A DNA stretch of 10,023 nt from positions 1-10,023 of the forward strand of contig ONXT01000082.1 of the NCBI GenBank assembly GCA_900321845.1. The letters are read 5' to 3'. Under the pieces are notes generated by a model. That model had not been told where the DNA came from and did no database searches. It saw only the letters and a program-made list of their open reading frames with translations. The stretch is from an uncultured Bacteroidales bacterium. Its GTDB lineage: Bacteria; Bacteroidota; Bacteroidia; Bacteroidales; WCHB1-69. How positions within the stretch are numbered: position 1 is the first letter of the stretch; every line of letters starts with the position of its first letter. This document shows, in pieces, positions 1 to 6,101 of the stretch. Made by a program: the position numbers and the translations under genes.

Positions 1-78
1 ATTTCTTCATAATTAAAAATTTTAATTGGTTAATAATTAAGCTGTTATACTATGGTTTATTATCAAAAAAAAGAGCAT

Positions 79-110
79 AAAAAAAGCGTGAACTCAACTC
101 ATTGCACGCT
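79..110 (-). terminator. Intrinsic terminator of the structured RNA
   Basis: On the minus strand AGCGTG (110-105) pairs with CACGCT (90-85) around a 14-nt loop and is followed by a run of seven T. A second T run (74-65) follows GCTCTT, which could pair alternatively with AAGAGC just upstream. The 3' arm of this hairpin overlaps the sequence that pairs with the 5' end of the RNA, so terminator and closing stem are mutually exclusive folds. Confidence 0.65.
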
Positions 111-201
111 CTTGAGGCCTTCGACTGCCTGACCGCCATACAACAATAATTGAGAACACGCATTTACAGCGCGAGTCATCAAGTCGGCGGTTTTTGAAAG
201 T

Positions 202-219
202 GTCGAAGTTTCAAGAGCC
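202..219. repeat. 18-nt direct repeat, copy 1 (in the structured RNA)
   Basis: GTCGAAGTTTCAAGAGCC is identical to 462-479. On the minus strand this copy is the 5' arm of the main stem of the structured RNA, and its near-complement (125-108) is the 3' arm of the same stem. Confidence 0.9.
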
Positions 220-277
220 TACTTTTCAGCACGTTTTTTCTATAAAAAAGAACCTATGCTTTCACACGAAAACGCGG

Positions 278-285
278 CAAAAATA
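278..285 (-). promoter_or_regulatory. Bacteroidetes -7 box of the structured RNA
   Basis: TATTTTTG on the minus strand matches the Bacteroidetes primary sigma factor -7 consensus TAnnTTTG exactly. Together with flanking bases it reads GTATTTTTGCCGC, identical over 13 nt to the box in front of mtaB. Transcription would start about 5-8 nt downstream, near 270-273, just before the 5' arm of the outer stem. No clear -33 TTTG element is visible. Confidence 0.6.
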
Positions 286-357
286 CAACTTTTTAATCAT
301 AATGGATGTTTTTAATTCATAAAAATATACAAACTATGTTAATTACATTAGTGGTAC

Positions 358-402
358 ATCGCTTAAAAGGGAGCAGAAATCGGTGAACAGTGAAGCGATT
401 TC
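358..402. repeat. Overlapping inverted repeats (competing hairpins)
   Basis: GAAATCG (376-382) and CGATTTC (396-402) form a perfect 7-bp inverted repeat with a 13-nt spacer. ATCGCTT (358-364) and AAGCGAT (393-399) form a second perfect 7-bp inverted repeat. The two share bases 396-399, so only one can form in a given molecule. They lie between the terminator of the 44-codon gene and the promoter of the structured RNA. Neither has a convincing T run, so I do not call them terminators. They could be a regulatory site for the downstream RNA promoter or a chance palindrome. Confidence 0.4.
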
Positions 403-404
403 CT

Positions 405-436
405 AAAAAAGAAGGCGGCAGAACCAGTCCGCCGCC
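405..436 (-). terminator. Strong intrinsic terminator after the 44-codon gene
   Basis: On the minus strand GGCGGC (436-431) pairs with GCCGCC (419-414), with GGA and TTC able to extend the stem inward. TTC and a run of six T (410-405) follow. It starts 15 nt after the stop codon of the small gene and is the most GC-rich hairpin in this AT-rich region. It marks the end of a discrete transcript that begins at the box at 614-621. Confidence 0.75.
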
Positions 437-451
437 CCTATCCGTCGGCAG

Positions 452-586
452 TCAAATCAAGGTCGAAGTTTCAAGAGCCGTACGGTTTAGTAGTGGATGA
501 TGCCTTGAAGCGTTGTCCATGAAAAACAGCATGGACAGGTTACGTTGTTCTTGTTCGATATGACCATCCAATTTCAAGATTATCAT
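452..586 (-). CDS. Small hypothetical protein, 44 aa, with Shine-Dalgarno
   Basis: This reading frame starts ATG (586-584) and ends TGA (454-452). The product begins MIILKLDGHIEQEQRN and ends ALETSTLI. I recognise no family, signal peptide or membrane segment; it is hydrophilic apart from a short stretch near residues 18-23. Support comes from its setting: a consensus -7 box (614-621), a short leader, AGGAG (600-596) nine bases before ATG, and a strong terminator 15 nt after the stop. AGGAG is unusual here, because none of the other genes in the window shows a Shine-Dalgarno sequence. Codons 37-42 contain an exact 18-nt copy of a sequence in the neighbouring structured RNA. The transcript could instead act as a regulatory RNA with the frame incidental. 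Its transcription unit is well supported; that it is translated is a moderate inference. Confidence 0.5.
   Translation of the reverse strand: MIILKLDGHIEQEQRNLSMLFFMDNASRHHPLLNRTALETSTLI
462..479. repeat. 18-nt direct repeat, copy 2 (in the 44-codon gene)
   Basis: This is an exact copy of 202-219, with different bases on either side. It lies inside the 3' end of the 44-codon gene and ends 8 bases before its stop codon. A transcript of this gene could pair with the 3' arm of the structured RNA as well as the RNA's own 5' arm does. Confidence 0.9.
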
Positions 587-595
587 TTTCTACGT

Positions 596-600
596 CTCCT
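596..600 (-). promoter_or_regulatory. Shine-Dalgarno AGGAG of the 44-codon gene
   Basis: AGGAG is complementary to the CCUCC near the 16S rRNA 3' end and lies nine bases upstream of ATG. Bacteroidetes ribosomes generally hide the anti-Shine-Dalgarno, and most of their genes lack this motif, so a good one suggests either an exceptional gene or a specially regulated one. Confidence 0.5.
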
Positions 601-613
601 TTCTTAGATGACG

Positions 614-621
614 CAAAAATA
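614..621 (-). promoter_or_regulatory. Bacteroidetes -7 box of the 44-codon gene
   Basis: TATTTTTG on the minus strand matches TAnnTTTG exactly. The predicted start near 608 gives a leader of about 22 nt that contains the AGGAG. The upstream DNA is a long T and A tract without an obvious -33 TTTG. Unlike the other boxes in the window, it lacks the preceding G and the following GC-rich pattern. Confidence 0.5.
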
Positions 622-697
622 GATGTTTTTTTTTGTAAAAAAACAGGAGGGGCAACGAATCACCGATTTCGGCAATAAAATGAATATTAACAGTGGA

Positions 698-1204
698 TTA
701 AATGCACTTTTTGAACGACTGTTGCATACGGCGGCTGCACAGAATGTCGCGAGTGACGCGCTGCATATCGGCATCGATATAAGAAATTCGGAATTTTCCG
801 TTCCCGATTTCCAACAAACAACTGGGATTGACCCAACACCAGCGATTCACCCTTACCAACTCGCCTTCAGTAAGATGCAATTTCCCCGCTATGTCTTTCT
901 TGAATGAAAAATTGACCAATACACCCGGACCACGATCTCTAAAATAGACGATTTTGTTGTTGGTTCCGCCTCCCTTCCCTGTGTCGGTCTCCATCATCAC
1001 GATGTTACTCAAAGATGTTCGGTAAAGCGGTTCTCCCTTCAACTTCAATTCAACGTCGGTTACAGCCTTGTTGCGCATAAAAAACTGACAGGTTTCATCT
1101 CCAATTTTACAATTGATCTGAATGGAAGTAATCTCAACATTATTTCCCGCGGCAGCCATCAAGGGCGCTGGGAAAACATCATAGAGAATCTCAGTGGCTT
1201 TCAT
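698..1204 (-). CDS. Standalone LytTR-like DNA-binding protein
   Basis: The product is 168 aa with no signal peptide or membrane segment. Residues about 60-150 follow the order of a LytTR DNA-binding domain: a strand around SLSNIVMMET (64-73), a strand IVYFRDRG (85-92), a segment VLVNFSFKKDIAGKLHL (95-111) in the place of the 'slkeleekL' helix, then ELVRVNRWCWVNPSCL (115-130), which resembles the family's 'F-x-R-V-H-R-S-x-L-V-N' core. The usual histidine and serine of that core are N120 and W122 here, so it is a diverged member. There is no receiver domain; the first 60 residues are unassigned. LytTR proteins bind direct repeats in promoters. The gene lies 159 bp after the WG-repeat gene and 111 bp before the 44-codon gene. 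I see no consensus -7 box in front of it, so it may be read from the WG-repeat promoter. The family assignment is by eye. Confidence 0.6.
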   Translation of the reverse strand: MKATEILYDVFPAPLMAAAGNNVEITSIQINCKIGDETCQFFMRNKAVTDVELKLKGEPLYRTSLSNIVMMETDTGKGGGTNNKIVYFRDRGPGVLVNFSFKKDIAGKLHLTEGELVRVNRWCWVNPSCLLEIGNGKFRISYIDADMQRVTRDILCSRRMQQSFKKCI

Positions 1205-1363
1205 TTTACATACATACTAAAAAAACATTTGTGTCTTGTTTTTTAATTACATATAGTAAAAATCACTCGATAGGCTTTTGATTTAAAACAACGCAATAAC
1301 GCACAAACCCATTGAATAGTTTACGCGCCGCCACCCTTTTAACAATTATTAAAGATTCCCTAC

Positions 1364-1957
1364 TTAGCAGAAGTCCACCGGCACATCCACCGGACAGATG
1401 TCTTCGTCGGGGGCAAGCGCCTCCCACGCCGAAAGCTCCTTCAACTCCTCCATCCGCTTTTCGGATTCAACAACGCGGAAAACCATGGCGTCCTGTCGGA
1501 GGTAGATGTCGGGGGAGGCATCCTCTACGCCGCGGGCCGTCCGCATCTCGTCGTACTCCGCCGGGATGAAGTACTTTTCGGAGAAGAAAAACAACCCCAG
1601 CTTATCCCCCACCGTCAGCGACATATAGTCCAGCTCCTCGCGGATTTCCATCGCACTTGCCCAACAGGGGAACAGCAGCTTTCCCTCCAAAGTGAGGAGG
1701 TTCTTCTTCCCGTCAACGAAAACACGGAACAGATTCAATCTATTGACAAAGAACATGTTATCGAAATCGAAGTCGGTTACGGGCGTTCCTTTTCCATCGG
1801 GAAGCACCAGCCCCCAACGGTTAGCCTTGCGCGCCGGAAGCGGCTGGGAAGGGTCGCTGTTGTAAAGCAAGTCGTCGTAAATGGCGGGCACCAGGATTTC
1901 ATCCTCGCAAGAGCGTAGTCCCACGTGTCCGTTTTCCTCAAAAGTGTCTTCAAACAT
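1364..1957 (-). CDS. WG-repeat-like protein
   Basis: The 197-aa product has no signal peptide. It contains degenerate repeats of the WG/KWG beta-repeat type: a 'GHVGLRSCEDEILVPAIYDD' unit (10-29), 'NRWGLVLPDGKGTPVTDFDF' (46-65), a unit around VDGKKNLLTLEGKLLFP (81-97) and 'GDKLGLFFFSEKYFIPAEYD' (117-136). Each has a strand-turn-strand with a G-L or W-G pair followed by a P-A-x-Y-D or similar end. The acidic last 50 residues are not repeat-like. Such proteins are common in Bacteroidetes and mostly uncharacterised; a binding or scaffolding role is plausible but not shown. The start at 1957 lies about 15 nt after the expected transcription start from the box at 1978-1985. An upstream ATG in another frame (1980) overlaps that box and is rejected. 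Confidence 0.7.
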   Translation of the reverse strand: MFEDTFEENGHVGLRSCEDEILVPAIYDDLLYNSDPSQPLPARKANRWGLVLPDGKGTPVTDFDFDNMFFVNRLNLFRVFVDGKKNLLTLEGKLLFPCWASAMEIREELDYMSLTVGDKLGLFFFSEKYFIPAEYDEMRTARGVEDASPDIYLRQDAMVFRVVESEKRMEELKELSAWEALAPDEDICPVDVPVDFC

Positions 1958-1977
1958 AGTACATTATTTTTAGGCTG

Positions 1978-1985
1978 CAAAAGTA
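1978..1985 (-). promoter_or_regulatory. -7 box of the WG-repeat gene
   Basis: TACTTTTG on the minus strand matches TAnnTTTG exactly, within GTACTTTTGCAGC. Its -33 region would fall on the -7 box of the rightward aminotransferase promoter. Confidence 0.6.
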
Positions 1986-2007
1986 CTAAATAATCAATTA
2001 TTATTCG

Positions 2008-2015
2008 TACCTTTG
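2008..2015 (+). promoter_or_regulatory. -7 box of the aminotransferase operon
   Basis: TACCTTTG matches TAnnTTTG exactly, within GTACCTTTGCCGC. Transcription would start near 2021, leaving an A-rich leader of about 75 nt before the ATG at 2095. Confidence 0.65.
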
Positions 2016-2094
2016 CCGCGTGAATCGGGATTTATTACCATACTCATTTACAATTCTTTAAGAAAATCAAAATAATCAAAAAAATACATCTAAT

Positions 2095-3414
2095 ATGAAA
2101 CAGACACCCATATCACGTGAATTGGTTGACAGAATGATTGCCGCCAACGGCATTAAAGACGTAAGCAAAGCCTCCATCCGCGAGACGAAAAGACTCATCA
2201 ACGACATCGAGAAGGAGTCGGGCGTGAAGTTCGTTCGCATGGAGATGGGCATTCCAGGCATTCCAGCCTGCAAAATCGGTGTGGAAGCCCAAATCAAAGC
2301 CCTAAAAAACGGCATTGCCACTTGGTATCCCGATATTGAAGGCACTCCCGAACTGAAAAAGGAGATGTCGCGCTTCGTCAAGAACTTCATCGACCTCGAC
2401 ATCGCTCCCAGCTCCTGCATCCCCACCGTCGGCTCCATGATGGGCGGTCTTGCCTGCTTCATGACCTTTGCCCGCTTGCACAAGGAAAAAGACACCACCC
2501 TCTTTATCGACCCGGGCTTCCCTGTTCAGAAAAACCAACACCGCATCAACGGCCTCAAATTCGAGACCTTTGATGTGTATGACTTCCGTGGCGACAAACT
2601 GCGCGACAAACTCGAAAGCTACCTCAAGCAAGGGAACATCCACTCCATCGTCTATTCCAACCCCAACAACCCGTCTTGGATCTGCTTCACCGACAAGGAG
2701 TTGCAAATCATTGGCGAGCTGGCCACGAAATACGACGTGGTAGTCATTGAGGACCTCGCCTACTTCGGCATGGACTTCCGCCGCGACATTTCCACCCCCG
2801 GTCAACCTCCGTATCAACCCAGCGTGGGCAAATACACCGACAACTACGCGCTGCTGATTTCCAGCTCCAAGGCCTTCAGCTACGCCGGCGAACGAATCGG
2901 CATGCTCTGCATCTCCGACAAACTGTTCGACCGCCAGTTCCCCGACCTCACCCCCTATTTCGGCACCCCTATTCTCGGCCGCGCCATCATCTACGGCACC
3001 GTCTATGCCATCAGCTCCGGCACCTCCCACTCCGCCCAATACGCCATGGCCGCCATCCTCAAGGCCTGCAACGACGGCACCTACAACTACATGGACGATG
3101 TGAAGGAATACGGCGAAAAAGCCCAAATCATGAAGAAAATATTCACCGACAACGGCTTCAAAATCGTATATGACCACGACGAGGACAAACCGCTCGCCGA
3201 CGGATTCTACTTCACACTCGCCTATCCCGGCCTCACCGGCGAACAGCTGCTGCACGAACTGCTCTGCTACGGCATCAGCGCCATCTCTTTGGCCATGTGC
3301 AACAGCACCCGCACCGAAGGTCTCCGCGCTTGCGTCTCCCTCGTGAACCGCAACCAATTCCCAGCCCTCGAAGAACGTGCCAAACTGTTTAACGAGAACC
3401 ATCGCAACGCGTAA
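2095..3414 (+). CDS. Class I/II pyridoxal-phosphate aminotransferase
   Basis: The 439-aa product is a fold-type I PLP enzyme of the aspartate aminotransferase superfamily, expected to be cytoplasmic. Visible landmarks are SNPNNPSW (188-195, the family's N-P-x-N-P motif), E219-D220 with Y223 (the Asp that holds the pyridine nitrogen and the Tyr that contacts the cofactor), the Schiff-base lysine K259 in ISSSKAFSYAGER, R267 for the cofactor phosphate, and R411 in GLRACVSL at the position that binds the substrate carboxylate. Length is a little over the usual 390-420. The substrate cannot be read from the sequence; amino-acid transamination is the family default. It starts at the only plausible ATG after the promoter and lies 10 bp before the L,D-transpeptidase gene, so the two are probably co-transcribed. 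Why they share an operon is unclear; supply of a cell-wall amino acid is one possibility. Confidence 0.9.
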   Translation: MKQTPISRELVDRMIAANGIKDVSKASIRETKRLINDIEKESGVKFVRMEMGIPGIPACKIGVEAQIKALKNGIATWYPDIEGTPELKKEMSRFVKNFIDLDIAPSSCIPTVGSMMGGLACFMTFARLHKEKDTTLFIDPGFPVQKNQHRINGLKFETFDVYDFRGDKLRDKLESYLKQGNIHSIVYSNPNNPSWICFTDKELQIIGELATKYDVVVIEDLAYFGMDFRRDISTPGQPPYQPSVGKYTDNYALLISSSKAFSYAGERIGMLCISDKLFDRQFPDLTPYFGTPILGRAIIYGTVYAISSGTSHSAQYAMAAILKACNDGTYNYMDDVKEYGEKAQIMKKIFTDNGFKIVYDHDEDKPLADGFYFTLAYPGLTGEQLLHELLCYGISAISLAMCNSTRTEGLRACVSLVNRNQFPALEERAKLFNENHRNA

Positions 3415-3424
3415 CTGAAATCAA

Positions 3425-5260
3425 ATGATTCCTTCAAAACGCCTTATATTTCTGTTTCTCATCGCACTGTCGGTGCTGTTCGCGGCCTGCCGGAACAAAG
3501 GGGTTGAAAAGCCCCCCCACTGGCTCAAGCAGTACCATTTCTTTCAAGAAAATGAATATCAGGCATTTTTAACAAAGAAAATAGAAGCTTTAACAGATGC
3601 AGATGTCGCTTTTTCCGCCCAAATCAAGGAATACTACGACAAAGAAAAAGCACCCTTCTGGACGGCAAACGGCTACCAAGAGGAGCGCGTGGCGGAGTTG
3701 ATGGAATTCATCGCCCATTCCGACGAACACGGCCTATCCCCGAACGTGTTCGGCTACACCACTTTCAACAAACTGATTGACTCGCTGAAAACCGGCAAGG
3801 TGAAGACCGCCGAAAACCTCTATGAAATGCTGGCGCAAGCGGAGCTCCTGCTCACCGACGCCTACGTCCAATACGCCAAAGACCTCTCCTACGGAGCCAC
3901 CGACCCCAAGGAGGTGAACGGCGGCAAATGGCTCTACGAAACCATCTATCCCGATGAGACGTTCATCAAAACGACATTGGAGGGGATGAAAGACGTAAAA
4001 ACCTATCTGTCAAGCGTTCAACCGACCGACACCAATTATGTGCGGTTACAGACGGAGCTGAAGAAATTCCTTGCGTTGGGCGACACAGTGCTGCCCAAAA
4101 TACCATACGTCAAGGCGAAAAAGTCGCAGCAAGTCGCCAACGTGAAATTAGTGGGCGAACGTCTGCGCTTTTTAGGCGAGATGCCCGCCGACTATGCCCC
4201 TAACGACCTCTTCGACGAAGCATTGCTGAAAGGGCTCAACCACTTCCGCTACACGCGCGGCATTCCTGAAGGCGACACCATCGGCGCCGAAACCATCGAC
4301 ATGCTCAACGAACAACCGAAGTATTACATCCACAAGATTTCTACCAACCTCGAACGCATGCGCTGGAAAACCACCCACCAGAAAGGTGAGAACTTCATCG
4401 CCGTCAACCCCGCCGACTTCCACCTCGTGTCCAAATGCCAAGACACCCTGCTGACAATGAAAATCTGCTGCGGCAAATACCCAGTGAAACGCCGCGCAGA
4501 CACCTACGACGGCGAGAAGCTGCTGCGCTGCATCAAAAGCGAGTCGCCACTGCTCTACAGCGAAATCAATATGATTGTACTCAACCCCGAATGGAACGTA
4601 CCCGAAACGATTTTCGCCGATGAGTACTACCCCAAATTCCTCAAGAACCCAGGTTACATCCAGAAACACCACTACTATCTAGTGGATTTGAAAACCAAGA
4701 AAGAGGTGCTGCCAGAAACCATCAACTGGCATAAGGTACGTCAAAAGAACATCCCATACAAGCTGGTTCAAAGTTCAGGAAAATGGAACGCGTTGGGCAG
4801 TGTGAAGTTCAATTTCCCCAATTCGGAGTCGGTGTACCTGCACGACACCGACATTCCAAGTGCCTTCAAACGCCGCAAGCGCGCACTGAGCCACGGCTGC
4901 ATCCGCGTGGAAAAGCCTCGCGAACTGATGCGCCAACTGCTGGTGATGAACGACTACGACACCGTAAAACTGGAGCAGACTTACATCATCCTCGGCGACG
5001 AACCCACTACAGAAAAGGGCGAAGAATTTTTAGAAGAACGCGAGAAGAAGGAAGAGGAGTATTTTGACAAACTTGCCCCCGAAGATACCATCTTCTACCG
5101 CCCATTGCGCCCCACCAATGTCTTCCTGAAGAAAAAGATGCCGCTCTTCATCGAATACTTCACCTGCTACGTGGATTTCAACGGCGACATCAACTACCGC
5201 CCCGACCTCTACGAAAAAGAAGGGAACGTACTCTACCTCCTGCGGAAGTTGGAACACTGA
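3425..5260 (+). CDS. Lipoprotein L,D-transpeptidase, YcbB/LdtD type
   Basis: The 611-aa product should be an envelope enzyme that makes 3-3 cross-links in peptidoglycan. It begins with a lipoprotein signal peptide: K5-R6, a hydrophobic stretch 7-20 and a lipobox ending FAAC with C22. The phenylalanine at -3 is less usual than leucine. Residues about 50-220 are the helical scaffold typical of long YcbB proteins (E. coli LdtD, about 615 aa). Residues about 243-295 look like a peptidoglycan-binding domain. The YkuD catalytic domain spans about 322-525, with H473 in YLHDT and the catalytic SHGCIRV motif (H490, C492, R494). The tail holds PLFIEYFTCYVDFNGDINY (573-591), typical of this subfamily's C-terminus. 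All key residues are present and the gene is full length. It follows the aminotransferase by 10 bp and precedes the glycosyltransferase by 62 bp, with no strong terminator between. Confidence 0.92.
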   Translation: MIPSKRLIFLFLIALSVLFAACRNKGVEKPPHWLKQYHFFQENEYQAFLTKKIEALTDADVAFSAQIKEYYDKEKAPFWTANGYQEERVAELMEFIAHSDEHGLSPNVFGYTTFNKLIDSLKTGKVKTAENLYEMLAQAELLLTDAYVQYAKDLSYGATDPKEVNGGKWLYETIYPDETFIKTTLEGMKDVKTYLSSVQPTDTNYVRLQTELKKFLALGDTVLPKIPYVKAKKSQQVANVKLVGERLRFLGEMPADYAPNDLFDEALLKGLNHFRYTRGIPEGDTIGAETIDMLNEQPKYYIHKISTNLERMRWKTTHQKGENFIAVNPADFHLVSKCQDTLLTMKICCGKYPVKRRADTYDGEKLLRCIKSESPLLYSEINMIVLNPEWNVPETIFADEYYPKFLKNPGYIQKHHYYLVDLKTKKEVLPETINWHKVRQKNIPYKLVQSSGKWNALGSVKFNFPNSESVYLHDTDIPSAFKRRKRALSHGCIRVEKPRELMRQLLVMNDYDTVKLEQTYIILGDEPTTEKGEEFLEEREKKEEEYFDKLAPEDTIFYRPLRPTNVFLKKKMPLFIEYFTCYVDFNGDINYRPDLYEKEGNVLYLLRKLEH

Positions 5261-5322
5261 ATCGGGGTAGGGAACATAATTGATAAACAACAGTTCCTGC
5301 CCACTAATCACCGTTCAAAACA

Positions 5323-6060
5323 ATGTTGAAAGACAAAAAAATCTGCGTCGTACTGCCGGCCTACAACGCCGCCGCCACCTTGGAAGCCACTTACAACGAA
5401 ATTCCCTTTTCCATCGTGGACGAAGTGGTGCTGGTGGATGACAAATCCTCAGATGAGACGGTGAAAGTAGCGGAAAAACTTGGCATCCAACACATTATAC
5501 AACACAAGAATAACAAGGGCTATGGTGCCAACCAGAAAACCTGCTACCAGACGGCTTTGTCTCTGGGGGCGGACATTGTGGTGATGCTCCACCCCGACTA
5601 CCAATACTCCCCTAAGCTGATTGAGTCGATGTGCTACTTGATTTCCAATGAGGTCTATCCCGTCGTATTGGGGTCGCGCATCCTCGGCAAGGGCGCACTC
5701 AAGGGGGGAATGCCCCGCTACAAGTACTTCTTTAACAGACTTTTAACCGCATTCCAGAACTTCGTGATGAACGAAAAGTTGGCAGAGTACCACACCGGCT
5801 ACCGCGCTTTTTCCAAAGAGGTTCTGCAAAGCATCAATTTTATGGCGAACTCTGATGATTTTGTGTTTGATAATCAAATGATTGCGCAGATTTTCCACGC
5901 GGGATTTGAGATTGCGGAAATCACCTGTCCTACGAAGTACTTCCCAGAGGCCTCCTCCATCAATTTCCGACGGAGTGTGAAATACGGCTTCGGCGTCATC
6001 CACACCTCCCTCTGCTACCGCCTGCAAAAATGGGGGTTGGCAAGATGCAAGTGGCTGTAA
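5323..6060 (+). CDS. Family 2 glycosyltransferase, DPM1-like
   Basis: The 245-aa product is a GT-A fold glycosyltransferase, with VVLPAYNAAATLE at residues 9-21, the nucleotide-binding VLVDDKSSDET (37-47), and an acceptor-side region with YHTGYRAFSKEVL (156-168). The usual metal-binding D-x-D is H90-P91-D92 in MLHPDYQYSP: the second aspartate is kept, the first is replaced by histidine. The layout matches polyprenyl-phosphate sugar transferases of the dolichol-phosphate mannose synthase group, but there are no C-terminal membrane helices, so it is a soluble or peripheral enzyme. The sugar and acceptor cannot be read from sequence. It is probably the third gene of the aminotransferase operon, since no -7 box is seen in the 62-bp gap. 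It converges on mtaB. Confidence 0.85.
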   Translation: MLKDKKICVVLPAYNAAATLEATYNEIPFSIVDEVVLVDDKSSDETVKVAEKLGIQHIIQHKNNKGYGANQKTCYQTALSLGADIVVMLHPDYQYSPKLIESMCYLISNEVYPVVLGSRILGKGALKGGMPRYKYFFNRLLTAFQNFVMNEKLAEYHTGYRAFSKEVLQSINFMANSDDFVFDNQMIAQIFHAGFEIAEITCPTKYFPEASSINFRRSVKYGFGVIHTSLCYRLQKWGLARCKWL

Positions 6061-6084
6061 TACAGTTGGAAACTTGGAAACATG

Positions 6085-6101
6085 AGTTAGGAGAACTAAC
6101 T
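6085..6101. terminator. Small hairpin between converging genes
   Basis: AGTTAG (6085-6090) and CTAACT (6096-6101) pair around a 5-nt loop in the 35-bp gap between the glycosyltransferase and mtaB, including the mtaB stop codon. It could end transcription from both sides, but there is no real T run on either strand, so this is weak. Just upstream, TTGGAAAC is repeated in tandem (6066-6081). Confidence 0.25.

Larger units (their letters stand above)
79..272 (-). ncRNA. Structured small RNA, 6S RNA-like candidate
   Basis: The leftward strand holds a promoter box (278-285), about 195 nt without a convincing reading frame, and a terminator ending near 79. The transcript folds into a long interrupted hairpin. 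An outer stem GTGTGAA (267-261) pairs with TTCACGC (92-86). The main stem is GCTCTTGA (218-211) with TCAAGAGC (115-108), continued by CTTCGAC (208-202) with GTCGAAG (125-119). An internal bubble of 10 nt on one side and 6 nt on the other follows, then ACCGCC (191-186) with GGCGGT (137-132), and an apical hairpin CGCGC (173-169) with GCGTG (161-157). Length, pairing of the two ends, a rod-like fold and an internal bubble are what is known of 6S RNA, which binds the RNA polymerase holoenzyme by mimicking an open promoter. Naming it 6S is inference: I do not recognise a diagnostic sequence. It could be another Bacteroidales structured RNA. It lacks the tag reading frame of tmRNA and the conserved SRP RNA loop. 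Confidence 0.55.
1978..2015. promoter_or_regulatory. Symmetric divergent promoter pair with central palindrome
   Basis: CAAAAGTAC (1978-1986) and GTACCTTTG (2007-2015) are inverted copies with 8 of 9 bases matching. Each contains one -7 box, pointing outward. Between them AATAAT-CA-ATTATT (1989-2002) is a perfect palindrome almost on the same axis. The spacing puts each promoter's -33 region on top of the other's -7 box, so two polymerases could hardly bind at once. Confidence 0.5.

Noticed and set aside
1..27. ATG AAG AAA on the minus strand at 10-2, preceded by the 17-nt palindrome AATTAAAA-A-TTTTAATT (11-27), as the start of a leftward gene.
   Set aside because: Only three codons are inside the window and no -7 box is seen upstream. 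The palindrome is simple A/T sequence. It cannot be supported without the next bases.
79..272. Reading the structured RNA as tmRNA, SRP RNA or RNase P RNA.
   Set aside because: No tag peptide frame or tRNA-like ends, no conserved SRP loop (GGAA and AGCAG pairing), and too short for RNase P RNA.
623..907. Plus-strand frame of 94 codons starting MFFFVKK.
   Set aside because: It runs opposite the LytTR-like gene and the small-gene promoter, and its start is a T-tract artefact. No promoter or motif supports it.
1312..1569. Plus-strand frame rich in Pro and Arg opposite the WG-repeat gene.
   Set aside because: Low-complexity antisense product overlapping a better supported gene with its own promoter.
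2302..3402. Long open frame (366 codons) on the minus strand opposite the aminotransferase gene.
   Set aside because: Composition is very rich in Val, Gly, Ala and Glu, as expected for the antisense of a GC-rich gene; it has no family features and lies wholly opposite a well-supported enzyme.
5264..5310. GGAAC and GTTCC with flanking GGG/CCC in the gap between the L,D-transpeptidase and the glycosyltransferase, as a terminator.
   Set aside because: The loop is 18 nt and there is no T run, so read-through within an operon is more likely.
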